The notes beneath the pieces are model-generated. The model was not told where the DNA came from. It made no database searches and saw nothing but the letters and a program-made list of their open reading frames with translations. The position numbers and the translations under genes were made by a program. DNA of 64,000 nucleotides from Apostichopus japonicus (Eukaryota; Echinodermata; Holothuroidea; Aspidochirotida; Stichopodidae): the NCBI RefSeq assembly GCF_037975245.1, contig NC_092573.1, positions 8,400,501 through 8,464,500 of the forward strand, written 5' to 3'. Positions within the stretch are counted from its first letter, which is position 1. Each line of letters begins with the position of its first letter. Below are positions 23,798 to 37,360 of this stretch, in pieces.

Positions 23798-24301
23798 GAT
23801 GACGTCTTCAAACAGAGGCTTTCACCGGAGGAAACTTCCTCAAAAAGGAGGACTTTCACTCGAAACACTTGGGTAATGACGTTTGAGTTGCCAAGAGATC
23901 TGTAAAAATGGGAAACAAAGAATAGCATTGCAGTCGATCTAAATACAGTCATTCACAATTTCGTGTGCATGGTTTATAGAGTAAATAATGCACAATAGAC
24001 TTTTGTTTGTTTCTTCCATGTGTACCGTGTAGATCTGCAGGTAACTAGCCTTTCAACAAATAGCGTTTTCCCCCTTTCTGTCATCCTTTGTTCTTTTCGT
24101 TCTGTTATATTCAAAGCGTTCCAACTTTCAACCGAAGCCCGTACCTCTCGACCCCAGTCATTCTACTGGTGTGTGACTGCGTATAAATTGGCTTTGCTTT
24201 GTATAGCTGTCAACTGTCACAGATAGCACCTCGGTGCTTTGAATCTGACACTTTACACAGAATTACCACTTTTAAGTCTGTGACACGAAGTTACGAGGTT
24301 C
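23798..24301 (-). promoter_or_regulatory. 5' flank / probable 5' UTR of the REJ-type gene
   Basis: On the minus strand a good acceptor (CATTTTTACAG) ends at 23900, so a 5' UTR segment 23899-23798 spliced to an upstream non-coding exon is plausible. An in-frame TGA nine codons before the ATG fixes the start. No TATA box or promoter element can be assigned with confidence. Confidence 0.35.
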
Positions 24302-24359
24302 GATTCCTACCTTCGCCTGATGAGTCCCAAAAGGACGAAACCGGTAGTGAAGTGGAATT
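24302..24359 (+). ncRNA. Hammerhead ribozyme, type I, short stem III
   Basis: Complete core: CTGATGA (24317-24323), stem II GTCC/GGAC (24324-24327 with 24333-24336, loop CAAAA), GAAA (24337-24340), then CCGGTA with the cleavage triplet GTA ending at 24346. Stem I pairs CTTCGC (24311-24316) with GTGAAG (24347-24352, one G-U). It resumes after a small internal loop as GATTCC (24302-24307) with GGAATT (24354-24359). The two-base stem III with self-complementary CCGG is like the short stem III of metazoan retroelement hammerheads, which often act as dimers (established for retrozymes and Penelope-like elements). Predicted self-cleavage after 24346. No reverse transcriptase is adjacent, so it may belong to a non-autonomous retrozyme or a solo terminal repeat. 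Confidence 0.85.
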
Positions 24360-25924
24360 TTTCTGGTGTGATGATCTTTATTAATTTATTATATATCTGT
24401 CTTACTACTTGCTACACATTATTTTCATATTTACGGCTTGGCTATATATGGTAACGGAGGAGAAGGGGGGGGGGCGGTGAATATGCAAAATATTGCAATG
24501 TTAATATTCAGCTTCTCGCTTTCTTTATTTTTTTACTTTTATGGACTCTTTCACCAATATTGAGCAAGATTTTTAATTTACCATGAATTCTGTCTTTAAA
24601 CTCCGACTACTAATGAAAAGCTCTCTCATACATTGAAAGAAAGAATATGAAAACGAAACTCGGAGTAAAGTTATATTGTTGTCCTGTTAACGATCACAAC
24701 AGATATATTAACCAAGGTATACATGTCCATTCATTTGAATATTACAAATGTTTTCAAATTAATATCTGCGACGTGTTCTCAAGGTAACGAAGTATAAACA
24801 TAGCATGATGTATCTTCCCGATTTCAAAGAGTTTATTGCTCAGTCTTATGTGAGACAAAAGATCAAAAAGGACCTATTGTAGGAGACAACAGATCAATAT
24901 AAAATGTATTGTTTAACTATTGATTCCGATCTTCTATTGCATAAATAATTGATTTCCTTAGAGGCATTGTGGATATTGCAGGCAGTTAATTATAACTATA
25001 TATACCTTATAGTTTAGACCTACAAAGCTATACAAAAGTAATATAGTAGTATAGATTCTTTATTTAGTTTTAGGAAGCAACTTGATTAAACTTTAGCCTA
25101 TAAACGTATGTTTACCTTAACGAACTTATCTTTACTAGCAAAGCAGTCTTGATAAACCCTTTACAGCTGAAACGTGTAGTCCAAAGTGTATAAATGACTG
25201 AACCAAACTTCAAGTTAGTTTAGTCTAAAATTGATGGTCATTTTTGTATTTTGTTGAACCAACTAGAGTGCACTTTATCAGCATTTATTCAATGTTTTCA
25301 CTAAGGCATGAAAGACTCCTCGTGATTTTATTCTTGGGGGTTGAAGCCAACTCCCCTCCCCCTCTCCCCCTCTCCCGGTCATCATGCACCTAAGTTAAAA
25401 ATCAGGTCTCATGAACTCAACTTTGATTCTACAGTAGTCCAAGTTTCAATGTAAAGGAGAAGCATTTTCACCTGTACTGATTTATTTTCCCTCAAAAGTA
25501 ACAGTATGAACCTGAAAATGTACTCTGACAACGGCGTCAACTTGCTACGTTCATTGCTGACAAAATTGCATGTTTTCTCTGCAAATTTGTTTTTACGAAA
25601 GAAAGGGAATGGGGGTGTTGGAGCGTCACAATCAGTAAATTCTCTACGGGTGTAAGTTTCCTTATAACACATATAACACCTCCCTTCCCACCCTCTCGGG
25701 TCCCCTACGGTCCCACGTCAAATTTAACCGAGATGATTATTTGGAAAGCGTATTCTCAACCACATACAGGCGCCATCTAGATAATCACAGTGTAAAAAAA
25801 GGTATAAAAATCAGGTCCTAGCCAGGAATTGGAGGGGTGACAACAATTAGACACTGTTAGCATGGGAACACGTGGGCCCTCCTTTCTCTTTCCCCTAAAT
25901 TTCTTCCAAAATGGCATTTTATAA
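24360..25924. other. Intergenic, nothing recognised
   Basis: AT-rich sequence with a G-run near 24461. No coding frame with a recognisable product on either strand. Confidence 0.6.
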
Positions 25925-26153
<229 letters not shown>

Positions 26154-26836
26154 GTATGAAGTTACAATGATGGAAAGGATAGCACCAGTTTTTGCATCTC
26201 AGCCCACTTCCCGAGGAAAAAAAAAGGTGAGGGTACACCAGTCCCCTTAGACCCATTCCCTCCCCTCTAAAACCCGGAATTCCTGACAGAGGGTATAGAA
26301 CCTATTAGGCGTCAAGAAAAGCCATATCAAAATGGAGACGACAGATTACGCATTGTTTCCTCAGAACACGAAGGCTTGCTTCATGCCGCCTGTATGTAAA
26401 TATTGGTACATTTTCTCGGCATGATAACATGATCATGCTATTTTGAACCAAGATTTATCTCTAAGAAGAGAGTTGAGCTGAAGTTAAATTTTGATGCACA
26501 CAAATTTAGAATATTTTCACCAAATCACAAAGTTGATTATTGTGTATAACAGAGTTGGGAACATTGTTTAACCAGACTATGATTTGCAGGACGTACCGAG
26601 TTTAAAAAAAGACACAAGCCCAGCCATCATCTTTGGCTCAATGTATGACAGAGACCTTTGGGAAGAACAACTCTCCAAACGGCGAAGCGAAATCTCGTTC
26701 CGTTTGGGAGATATTATAGTTCAAAAGCTGTGTCAGAAAGCTTGTCTTTTTAAAATCAAACAAATTGTGAGGTCAAAGTGCCATTAGGATCATAACTTAT
26801 CAATTAACTCTTTGGATTTGTGCACATATCGTTTAA

Positions 26837-27425
26837 AGGTCTACGGACACATATAGCCAAATATGCCCCACATTCAGTACATTTGTTGTGTGTGATCATC
26901 TCATTCAAAATCTGTTGGAAATTTTTCGAAACACCTTCCGTATAGTTCTAAAATATACACATTTCAAGTTTTGATAAATCTGGGCAAAGCTCATTAAATA
27001 TGTGCAAACTATGACATAGAGTATTGTGCTTATCAAAATGTCTAATTTTAGCTCTTAAAAAGTTAACCTCTATAATTACAGCATTTGAATGATGAAACGG
27101 TCCTTTTTCTTTTTAAAGAAGCCGTTGAAAACAATGAAAACTCGCCTTAGGCCACAAACCTGTGTTCAGTGTCCTTGAAATAAGGTTGTATAACTTCTAA
27201 ACAAAAGGAATGACCTAACAGAAAATTATGCAGTCACTCCCCTGTAAACCATCAATGTGCATAATTAACTGTGTTTATTCATAAATGAAACTAGAATTAG
27301 GAAAAGACTTGTAAACCGGTCAATCTTCGATGGATTTTTGGTGAGTGGTTCTGCTATATTCTGATTTCTAATGCTTAGTAGAGTGATTAGGACATTTATT
27401 GTCGTTCCTGTGTGTCCGTAGACCT
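26837..27425. mobile_element. MITE with TTAA duplication (family 2)
   Basis: Inverted ends AGGTCTACGGACACA (26837) and its complement TGTGTCCGTAGACCT (to 27425), 589 bp. TTAA sits on both sides (26833-26836 and 27426-27429). TTAA duplication is the hallmark of piggyBac-type insertion; no transposase inside. Confidence 0.8.
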
Positions 27426-27429
27426 TTAA

Positions 27430-29544
27430 GTCGCCATCTTGCTTAGAGTAAAGAGATTAACAGTTTAACTATGTGAAGAATACTAACCGTATAAATTACT
27501 TTCATAATTTTTCCTTTTTTTCCCTTTTTTTAATTGTTTACTTTACCAACATGCGGTAATTGAAAACAAACTACCTTCCTTTGCATTGACAGTACTATAC
27601 TTACACTATTCGTTTGTTTCTTGCCTATAACTTTGTTTATGCTTATTATTATTTTCAAGGCAATCCGTCGACTGAAGCAATAGATTGTAAGCTCAATGAG
27701 TCATGGGTGTTACCTTCTCTTCTTATACGCAGGTACACTTGACATACACGAGAAAATTCATACACAAAGAATTTTAGATTGAAAATTCACTCGTTCCTTT
27801 TTTAAATATCCAAATAACCAAATAATATTACTTTAAGTGAAAGAAAAAAATATATTTGACAAAATTATGTTTCTTTAGCATCACCTATATATGAGCGATA
27901 TTTGAAAATACTAAATCAGTCGGGTGATTTCATAATTTTCCCGACCCCACGTACCCACCCACCCTTAGAATCATATGGCGAATCCGTTGACGAAGTATGT
28001 CTTCCTCGCCCACCCCCTACAAATAGTAACAATCTAGAATAAAAAATTCAAAATGCAGCTCAATAGCTTGGCAATCTAAATAAAACGTAGAATGTTGCGT
28101 GTAGACACCTGAGCAATATATATTTGTTTTCAGCAAAATAATCGATGAAATGATGATGAATAGAAGCACGACAATAACAATAATTCTGATGAACGATTTG
28201 TTTTTCTCTCTCAAATAATGGACTGGTCTTGGTTTCTTTTCTGCTCGTTTCTCGGCTGTGTGTGTGCAATATAGCCATTTTCTTACTCGAAATGTGACAC
28301 TGGATTTTGAGATGGGATATTGATTTTTGCATTTGGATTCTTATTTACAGAATCTCGTAGATATAAACATATGTGTGCTACACAAGTATTGGTTCAGTCA
28401 ACCCATAGTGTCCCGCAAATTGTTTAATGATTTGTTTCAATTTATTTGCAATCCTATTGTCTAAATTGATGAATTTCTGTTGCGCTATTTGTTGGCCGAC
28501 GTACCTGATTATGTTCTCAGATTGCTACGGGCGGCTTTTCCATTTTTGTAAAGAAAAAAGGACCGTTTTTTGTTACTTAAAGAGTGAAGTGGATCGCAAC
28601 CAAAGACATCAGTACCTAGAAAATGCGCTTTTGTTTAAAAATAAAGAAAAAGTATGAATTAAAATGTATCGTTTTGTTGAAGAATATTAAAAACTAGTAT
28701 ACTCAGTGGAGTGTGCGGCACAAAGTGCACAGATGGTCCATTTTTACGTGTGACGGTTCATTGAAATGATGATGCGGTTTCTGCCGCAAATCAAAGTATC
28801 CCACTGCCCTTTGAAGTCTATGAACCACCCCTCCCCCCCCCACACACACATCGATTGATCCATCTTGCGACCCCATTTGTAAGGGTACCACTTTAAACTC
28901 TCTTTCAACAGTATGGCCTTTTACGCCTATATTCTGTATATTAAAGCAAAGTCGACACACAAGACACTTTTACCGTTTTTCTTACTCTTGTTTTGAATCT
29001 TATTTGGACAGATTAAAACTAACATAGTCGGTCATTGATATAATGTTTTTTTTTCTCCAATAAATCTCTCCATAACTCAATGGTATTCATATCCTGACGA
29101 TTACATTACTAAACATGTACGAGTGGACCCTTCAAGTGGACACACAATAATAACATTTAAGAGTTTCCGTAGCATATGGTCATACTTGCTTCTGATATGT
29201 ATTTTTCATCATACTATAGCTCCAAAAATACCAGATTTCCGTTTTTTTGAAACCCAATGACATATAAAAACTGTAATCCAAGTGGCACAAATCTAAGGCC
29301 TACATAAATCATATTAGGCTATATGTTCAATTTTAAACAGATTTTTCGAAAATGCAGAGAAAATGTTTAGGAATATAACGCAAAACCATGCTGCAGTAAC
29401 ACTGGTATGTGTGAAAATGCTATTTGTGATTTAAAAAAATCTTCAAAAGTGCTTTTAAAATCGGGGAAAGTTGTATCCGTTTGAGGGATATTACATGTTT
29501 AATGTTCCTTCACACACCACCTAGGAGACATTAACATTATTACG
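27430..29544. other. Intergenic, nothing recognised
   Basis: AT-rich, short frames only, a poly-C/CA patch near 28828. No conserved product. Confidence 0.6.
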
Positions 29545-29835
29545 CCGGTGCTGTTGCCGAGTGTATAAAGGCGGTGGCATTCTGAAGTAATGAGGCAATC
29601 GGGAGGTTCGGGTTTCGATCCCCGACCGGATCATAGTATGGTGGGTTTTTCATTCAAGAGCAATCTACGAATTTCCCATCTGAAATTAATTTCTTATTTA
29701 GAAAGATTTCAAGTTTGAGTTACAATGTTGAATTGGAAGCCACCCGACGTGAAAGTTGTAACCCATAAGCCCTTGCGGGCTTCTCCTACATTCGTGGTCG
29801 CTGAAGCGTCGCAGAAATAACTGCATGTCTGATTA
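29545..29835 (+). mobile_element. tRNA-derived SINE, family C, copy 1
   Basis: A-box-like TTGCCGAGTG and B box GGTTTCGATCCCC, with body ATTTCCCATCTGAAATT and a 3' region AAGTTGTAACCCATAAGCCC ... GGCTTCTCCTAC. Confidence 0.75.
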
Positions 29836-29967
29836 TTATTATGATATTGCCACATATTATTTTCTATCGTTTTTTCTTAGTTTCTTACAATGTTTACTTA
29901 ATCTAATGAAGCGCAGTTGGGATCACCTATAAACTAATGAGGTTTATGCTGTACATGACCTTATAAT

Positions 29968-30493
29968 CATAGGCGTACGGGACCATTTCGATTTGGGGGG
30001 GGGGCAGAATCTTTTGTGCCCGAAAGTTCCCGTGACACTATCTAAGCGGAGCGCCACCATCGGTTGGCGCGTAGCGTACAAGAAATGTTTTGGCAAAAGA
30101 TGCCTCTCAGATTGCCGGAAATGGCACTTCTGAGGCCTTGCAAGTTGCATCTAAACATTCTTTATTTTATAATCTCACGTTTTAGAAATTTACACTTCCC
30201 AAAAATTAGAAGAAGAAAAAATGGAAATATTCGGGCATCATGATGCTAAATAAAGAAAATCATTAGGCCTATATTAATATTAATGTCAGAAACCAAATAA
30301 CAAAAACGCTCTCCACGGAATTGTCGGGCAAATATTTGAAAAAGGTTCGGGCAAGCTACTGCATATTTATATATTTTTTCTCCTCTTAGGCTGCCCGAAT
30401 TTTTCAGGACTTTTGCCCGAATTTCTTGTCCTCTGGAAATTGGGGGGGGGGCAGTGTGCCCCCTGCCCCCCCCCCCCGCCTCGTACGCCTATG
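29968..30493. mobile_element. hAT-like non-autonomous element with 8-bp target duplication
   Basis: Terminal inverted repeats CATAGGCGTACG / CGTACGCCTATG flank a 526-bp element without coding capacity. Immediately outside is a perfect 8-bp duplication, CTTATAAT, at 29960-29967 and 30494-30501. An 8-bp duplication is typical of hAT-superfamily insertion. G-run and C-run near both ends are part of the inverted repeat zone. Confidence 0.85.
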
Positions 30494-30501
30494 CTTATAA
30501 T

Positions 30502-32261
30502 GATATTGGGTTGGCCGTCTTTACTATATTAACGTCCACGTATACTGTTCTGTGTCTAAGCATTTTATGTTTTCGTCAAATGATTCGTTTTTTGTCAACA
30601 GATTCCTGACTGTGTATAATTTTACGGGGCTTTCGTACCATATACCTCAATAATCGAATATTGAGTTAAAAGAGCCTGTTTGCTTTGGGTTGACTATTTA
30701 CAATCCTTTGATCAAGACCAGTCGGTTAACTAAGAGATTTATGTGTCTAAAAATCAATTCGCAAATGTTGTCAGCGAGAATATTAAACCCAAAGGTTTTT
30801 TGTTTCTATAACTTTGCAAAGCTTTGGAAATTAATGTCTTTATTTTTCTTTTTCCTGGTTCAATTTTGATGGATTAAAAAGAAATAGGTTATATTGTCGA
30901 GAAGTTTTTTCTTTCTTTTTGCGAGCGATTATTGTGTGCAACAAAGTTAACGTTGAAAGACTATATGTGTTTTGCAGACATACTATAATGTGTACATTAA
31001 ACATTGCACATCACAGTGCGATATCATTACATTCATGCACTCATGTGTGTAACATGTGTGTTACTCTATATTTTAATTCCATACTTATAACTTAATTTAC
31101 AACAAGCTACTCATAACCAAGTTTCTCGCACGAAGATGTGATCGTTATCATATCACTGCAAAACTACTAGGCCTAGCTTACTTTACCTCTAGGCTAAGGG
31201 CTTACTGATAATATAGCCTAGGCTACGTTTTACCCTCTCTAATATATATGATTAAAATGAAGCGGAATTTATTGCTTTGACCAACCTCTAACTTTTATAC
31301 CGTCAATGTTGTGATGCACTTGGATTACTTACCGTAGTTTGTAAAGATATTCTTATATTTTCGATAGTTGAAACTACGCTTTAATTCCATAGTACACATG
31401 ATTCATTTGGCAAAATCGACGTATATACTATATCGTATGTTAGAATGCAATAGCCCCATGTATGTGCGGTTTAAATTAATGTACACTTTTTCACGTACGA
31501 ACAAAAATGAACACAATGCGCGTGTATAGTGCAGTTTAGTGTATTTTCCACAACACATGTTTACACTCGCTCTTGTCATATAACCTTGGAAACTGTAATT
31601 TTTGGCAGAATATCACTTTCTGGCGTGCATGAGACGAATTATAGGGTAGATTAATTTGAAAAATGAAATCAATTTTAACATGTATTAAACATTTCTATAC
31701 TTATGTTTATGTTCAAACTTTTGTATGTGCCCGTGACCAGGGTATACATTTAAGTGTCAATGCGAAAACTTCTGCTTTGCTGAAAGCATTTTTTATGAAA
31801 TTAGGAAGATTTAATGCATTTGTGTTTTGTTAGTTTCATTTGATAACCTATGTAAATATGCTCTAAAAGTTGTTGGTTTATTCTTAAATTGCATTATTTG
31901 CCAGAAGTGTAAAGCTATAAAGCCATAGCCTTGTACAGCTAATTTGATAATTTGGTAAGCAGGAAACTCGATTATTTGCCTAAAGCTATATATCGTTGTG
32001 TATAGCGTATTTTCTAATATTAGTGTATTGTGAAAGTTGTGTTGTACGTTAAAAATACAGATACATACTGTCGGTTTCATGCACGTAGGAGCCTTTGCGA
32101 TGTACACAATCATAAAAAGAAGGTTTTCTTTCCACTTTCGTGATTTAAATCAACTCAAACATATAGTAGTAAATCGAATCATATAAATAACACGTTATAC
32201 TTACTCTACGAATTTTAGTTTGCGAACAGCTGAGTACAAATATGATTCAATGGCTTGCATA
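30502..32261. other. Intergenic, nothing recognised
   Basis: AT-rich, short frames only. No repeat signature found. Confidence 0.6.
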
Positions 32262-32315
32262 GAGGAGGAGCGGAGGAGCGGAGGAGCGGAGGAGCGGAGG
32301 GGCGGAGGGGGGGGG
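32262..32315. repeat. GGAGC minisatellite
   Basis: GGAGGAGC/GGAGC(GGA) units repeated about six times and then a G run. No gene nearby. Confidence 0.8.
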
Positions 32316-32689
32316 GCGAGTAAAAGTTCCATCGACTGCACTATGTAGGGGGATGAACCTTTATGGCAAGGGCAAGGCAGGATCAATGATTTCTTAAAGG
32401 AGGAGTGCTGCCTTGTGGTCATTGCAGTCGACGTCCATGTAGGAGTGGAGTCCTCCCTAATACCCTTCCTCAAAATAAAACTTAATGCGTCAAATAATAA
32501 TACATTGAACTGAAATTTCCACCAACTGAACTAGATAGGGGCAGAACCGTAATGGAAGGGTCAGAGATTCACTGACTTTGTTGTTGAAGCCTAGTTCCCC
32601 GACTGACGATTTGAGATGGGGTCATACCCCCCCACCCCGGCCCTGGATCACTCGAGCTTTGCGCACAATTCCTTGTAAGTAGGGACGTC

Positions 32690-32900
32690 GCCAGATATTT
32701 GAAAGGGGAAGCAGAATTTTAAAAGTGGCACTTCTCACAAAGGGAGCATTTATGACACTTAACGGAGCGCCACGATGTACAAAGAAATTGTTTGCCCAAA
32801 ATGCCTCCCACGCCCATCCTAGACAAAACTTGAGTCAAACATGGTCACGGATTGTTGATCAGGATGCAATGTCATCTCACGCAGATATTAAATCCACTGA
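32690..32900 (+). mobile_element. Diverged copy of the same hAT-like repeat (internal part)
   Basis: AAGCAGAATTTTAAAAGTGG and AACGGAGCGCCACGATGTAC, then TTGCCCAAAATGCCTCCC, align in order with the interior of the 29968-30493 element. Ends not found. Confidence 0.55.
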
Positions 32901-32949
32901 GGCCACTAATGTATTCCATAATGTCATTATTTACATTTTCTTGCAGTTA

Positions 32950-35900
32950 TAATACGTGAATTATTTGTTGTGATTCTTCCGTTTTTTGGGGTATAGAACA
33001 TAAGCTAGGTTCCTAACTAAAGCAATGCATTCAGTATGACTCTTCTGCATCTTTCAAATTTTAGTTAACGCTAACGTCACAGTGACGATATCAATCGTTC
33101 TTGAATAATTGAAAGTAAATCGGACAATATCATATTTTCCTGATGTTTAATGTTACTGTTAAAATGTCGTATGTGTGCATTATAACTCTAAATGATTTTT
33201 TTTTTAAATTGGCCTACACGTATACTAAAAATACGGAACATCAAATATATTATGCGCACATCTGCACGGTTGTTAACAGTTGATAATGTAAAGTGATATT
33301 TCGTCATCTAAATGTATAAAATGATCATTGTTGTATTTTTTATCATTGTATCCTTGTGAAAGATCAAACTTGCAATTCTTGAAGAACTAAGATTAACAAC
33401 AAGTTAGTGAAAGTATTACTTACTGTGTAATGGATAATTCATCACCAGTAAATATCGCTTCAAAAAACAACAAGTTTTTAAATGAACTTCATCAAATCCA
33501 TTTGATCTCAAATTAGCCGAGCTAATTTACCACCAAAGCTGTAACATATTATATTTATTATCGACACAAAATGGAGTAACGTTATATATGAGACTATATT
33601 TAATCAACAAATTACGCTCATTCCTAATCTACACCGAGGGACTCTTGATCTGACCAACAACAACACGACATCAAATCATATTTGAAAAAAATTACAATGA
33701 AGATCCGTGATTATAACTTAACTAATCGCTGATTACCAACTACAACTTATCAGTAAACGGTTAATGTCATCAATTCGAGTTGTACATGTTTGTCCAGAAA
33801 ACTTATCTGCAGACTGTTATCAAAAGAACTCACATTTTCGTCCAATTTTGTTTTGTATTATATTCAAACATGAAATAATTAACTACTGCTATCATATTGA
33901 CATGACGTTGGAGAAATTGACATGATAACTTTCATCAATTTAAATTTTAAAGTAAATTATATAATTAAGATGAAACATAATAGTGTAAATATATTTATAC
34001 ATATTTTGTTTGTATGAAATTATAGATGTCATTCATTTTTATTTAGGCCTATTTCATGGAAAATGGTTATTGTCCTCTTAAAGGAAAACATAATGATATA
34101 TGAATCACTGTATATTAGTTCTGTTGAAAGAAATTCTATATGTATAGGTCTAAAAAATATGTTATATTCATATTAGTAAATATCATCATTGGAAATATTG
34201 ACCGCAAAATAATCGTGAACAAATTGCAAACTGGGCTCATAAAATATTGGTGTATAAAACCGAAATAAGACTGACAATTTTTTCCTTTAATAACCTTAAA
34301 CCTCAAACTAATTAAACCTAGTATATCTATAAATCAGGAACCCGGTCGCAGTTGTATGTAAATTACTGTTGAAAAACTGTACAATATAAAGTGGTTTACC
34401 TTTTGTCAAAGATAAGTCCTTATCTTAATCCTCGGTAAGAAATGTGAAATGATGACCAACTGACGAGAGAGGTTCATCATATATAGCGTACGTCACTCTT
34501 ACCTAGCTCTCTCCCTCTCCATCTCACAAAATCTCCTACTCGTTCAATAACGCATATTTAAGTAACGGTTGCCATGGCTACGGTACGCGCTCTTTCATTA
34601 AAATGAATAGCTCCGATATTGACTAACTGGTACTGGTTGTTTGCACGCGAACAATGAAACATGTTTGGTTAATCTCTTAGATATTTGGCTGTTTTTCTTT
34701 ATGAAGCTGCTATACGTCTGATGCTATGTAATTGTCTGTTTGAGTGAGACACGAAATGACTAGTTAATTTTTTTTTTTTCACAAGCGATCAAACATGTAC
34801 CTCACGTCATACCGTAACAATTCAATGCAATGAGGATGATTTGGTCAATAACCATGACTAAAGCTTTTTGTAATATTGGGGTTCGACACCAAAAATATAA
34901 GAGACTGCATTACGTAATATAAACTTACCAACCAAAGAGAAGAGGGGGTAAGCAAGGGATTGAGGGACTTCCTTGACCACCCATTACAAAATATTTGTGT
35001 ACTTTTCTTGATTCTTTCTGGTTCGTCTCCGTTTTTATCATCATTCTATATCAAGAAATCACGATTTTATCTGACACATGAGTAACATGACCTTCTATAA
35101 CATTTATTTTCAACTTTCAGCTTCAGTTGCAATTTCAGTATTATTGCGTTTTATATTCTCATAGAGATGTATGTGACTGGTAACATTTACGCATTATGCA
35201 AAACAAAAATTGATGAACGCACTTAGTAATGGGTAAAGGTGAAAAAAGAATTAGAAAAAGAACAAACAAGGACAAAAATGCACTTACATGAGCTTTAAGT
35301 GAAGTAAAGTGGTATGTGGAGGTCGGTTACCAGCACTACCCCCTGGCACACGTAAAGAGTAAAACATTCAATTATGAAAGATTATCTTTCTTTTTAAGCA
35401 ATCATGTAAATTTAAATTCCAAAATGCAGTTTTGGAATTCAGTATGAAAAGTTGCTCTATTTTATTTCATACATTCAACTAAGAAAAAAAAAAAATCATA
35501 AATGATTGTATAGTCAATGTGCGTGTGCTGCCCTCACTCGCGTTGGATATGCGTGCTAGACAGCCAGCTAACCATACATGAGGCAAAGACAGGTGTAGCT
35601 TTACTGTATTTCCCCACTTGTAATTGTGTGGTTGAATTTACTGTGAAACAAGATAAATGATTCATAATAATACTACAACCTTACGAAATTAATTACTAAA
35701 CTAAATAGGATAATGATCGTACTCCGAACAGTGTCATGCTAACATTGTCGGTTATGATGAATATAGCATAACTATGACTGAGTATGATAGAGACGAGAAT
35801 AAAGTAGGTTATCTCTAAAAGCCCTACTACAAATATGTACCTTCAGATTAACTAACTGATTAACATATCGATCTATTGATAACACCCAAGAACTGGAAGA

Positions 35901-37360
35901 TAGAAACTACAAAGGCTAAATAAGTAAATTAATTAGAACAAGAAAGTATACTATTAGATCCGATACCTAACAAAGACTTGATATCACATGTGATGATAAC
36001 GGTGAGCAAACACATAGTATGTGACTGTGCTCTCATGGTACATATTGAGTTGCCGATATGAATAAGATGATTCACTACTCCTTATATGTAGTCAACATTC
36101 TAAACAATTGAAGTCACCTCAGTAACAGGTCATTTCCTAAATTCTATATTGAATAAACAAAACATCGAGTACTTACGAACTATTAATTGGCCAGGACAAA
36201 AAAACTGTTAACCAAAAAGAAAGGCTGGTTGGCGTATAAAACAGTGTTGTCACCAATACACAAAAACTGGATATAGCAGTGTAAAGCCTACTAAAACAAA
36301 AAATTGCATTTGCAGGAATAGCTGAGGGAGAAATTCTCAAAATCTGACCTCAGACAGCCCTTTACGAGTATACGAACAATAAGGAATGTCGCACAGTGGC
36401 CGGACTAATGTGACCCCTGAGACCTGAGATAAAATTGATTTTGTTTTAGTCATATTGTAAGGATATATGCGTTAGTCTCAACATAGGTATAGCATTGACA
36501 TACATTGAACTATAATATAATACTCTATGAACCATATGCACGGGTCTCTCTTCAAATTTGATTATTCTTACAAAATGGGACTAGACTAAACCTTAATTTA
36601 AACACAGTTTTCCTGTCGTATGAGATATGATAGTATAGCGTTCATCCGTATACGTATAACTTAACAACTTAATACACTAATGCATGCAGCTGAATATGAA
36701 AGTATTGATTTTGAGAAAGTTGGAAGAAAGTTGACATTTAGCAGCTATCGTTAATCGATGTGACAGTAGAATGTCTTAAACTAGCACACGTTATTGATAA
36801 TTGCTTACAATTCTCGACCTGTTCACTATATCAATAGGTAAACTATATACTGTAGGCCTATTCTGATAAATTGTGTAGCGTTTTCACGTATATAACTTCA
36901 CTTATGAGAAGCAGAGTTGACTTTAATTTATACCTTATTATTCTACAGGAGTCAGGTAGTACTTGCCACGAGTTTCAAGCAAACAAGACTGAAATGAGTT
37001 TATTGATCGAATTTATGAGGTGAACAAAGAGGAGCCTAAAAGCCTTCCACATATCAGGATGGTATTTATTACATCTTTTAAATATGTAGAGTTTGCGCCA
37101 AGACCCATGGACAGGTCAAAAAGGTAAAACGATGTGGAGAAGATGCCAAATAGAGAACAGTTTCCGGAGCAAATGCTCATCTCATCCAATCCACCGCCAA
37201 TCATCGCCGAAATATCTATCAGTCAAAGAAATCTTTCTATATACCAATGATAGCGACCCGACACTAGAAGGTTTATGGCCTTCAATAATATTTTAACAGC
37301 AATGATTTGAATTTCTCGAGGGTAAGGTATCGTGACATGGACGGCAATTTAAAAACCACT
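32950..37360. other. Intergenic, nothing recognised
   Basis: 4.4 kb of AT-rich DNA with stops in all frames. Distal regulatory elements for either divergent gene could lie here but none can be identified by eye. Confidence 0.6.

Noticed and set aside
29545-29660. Possible functional tRNA gene
   Set aside because: A and B boxes are present but no cloverleaf closes; the body continues as a SINE.
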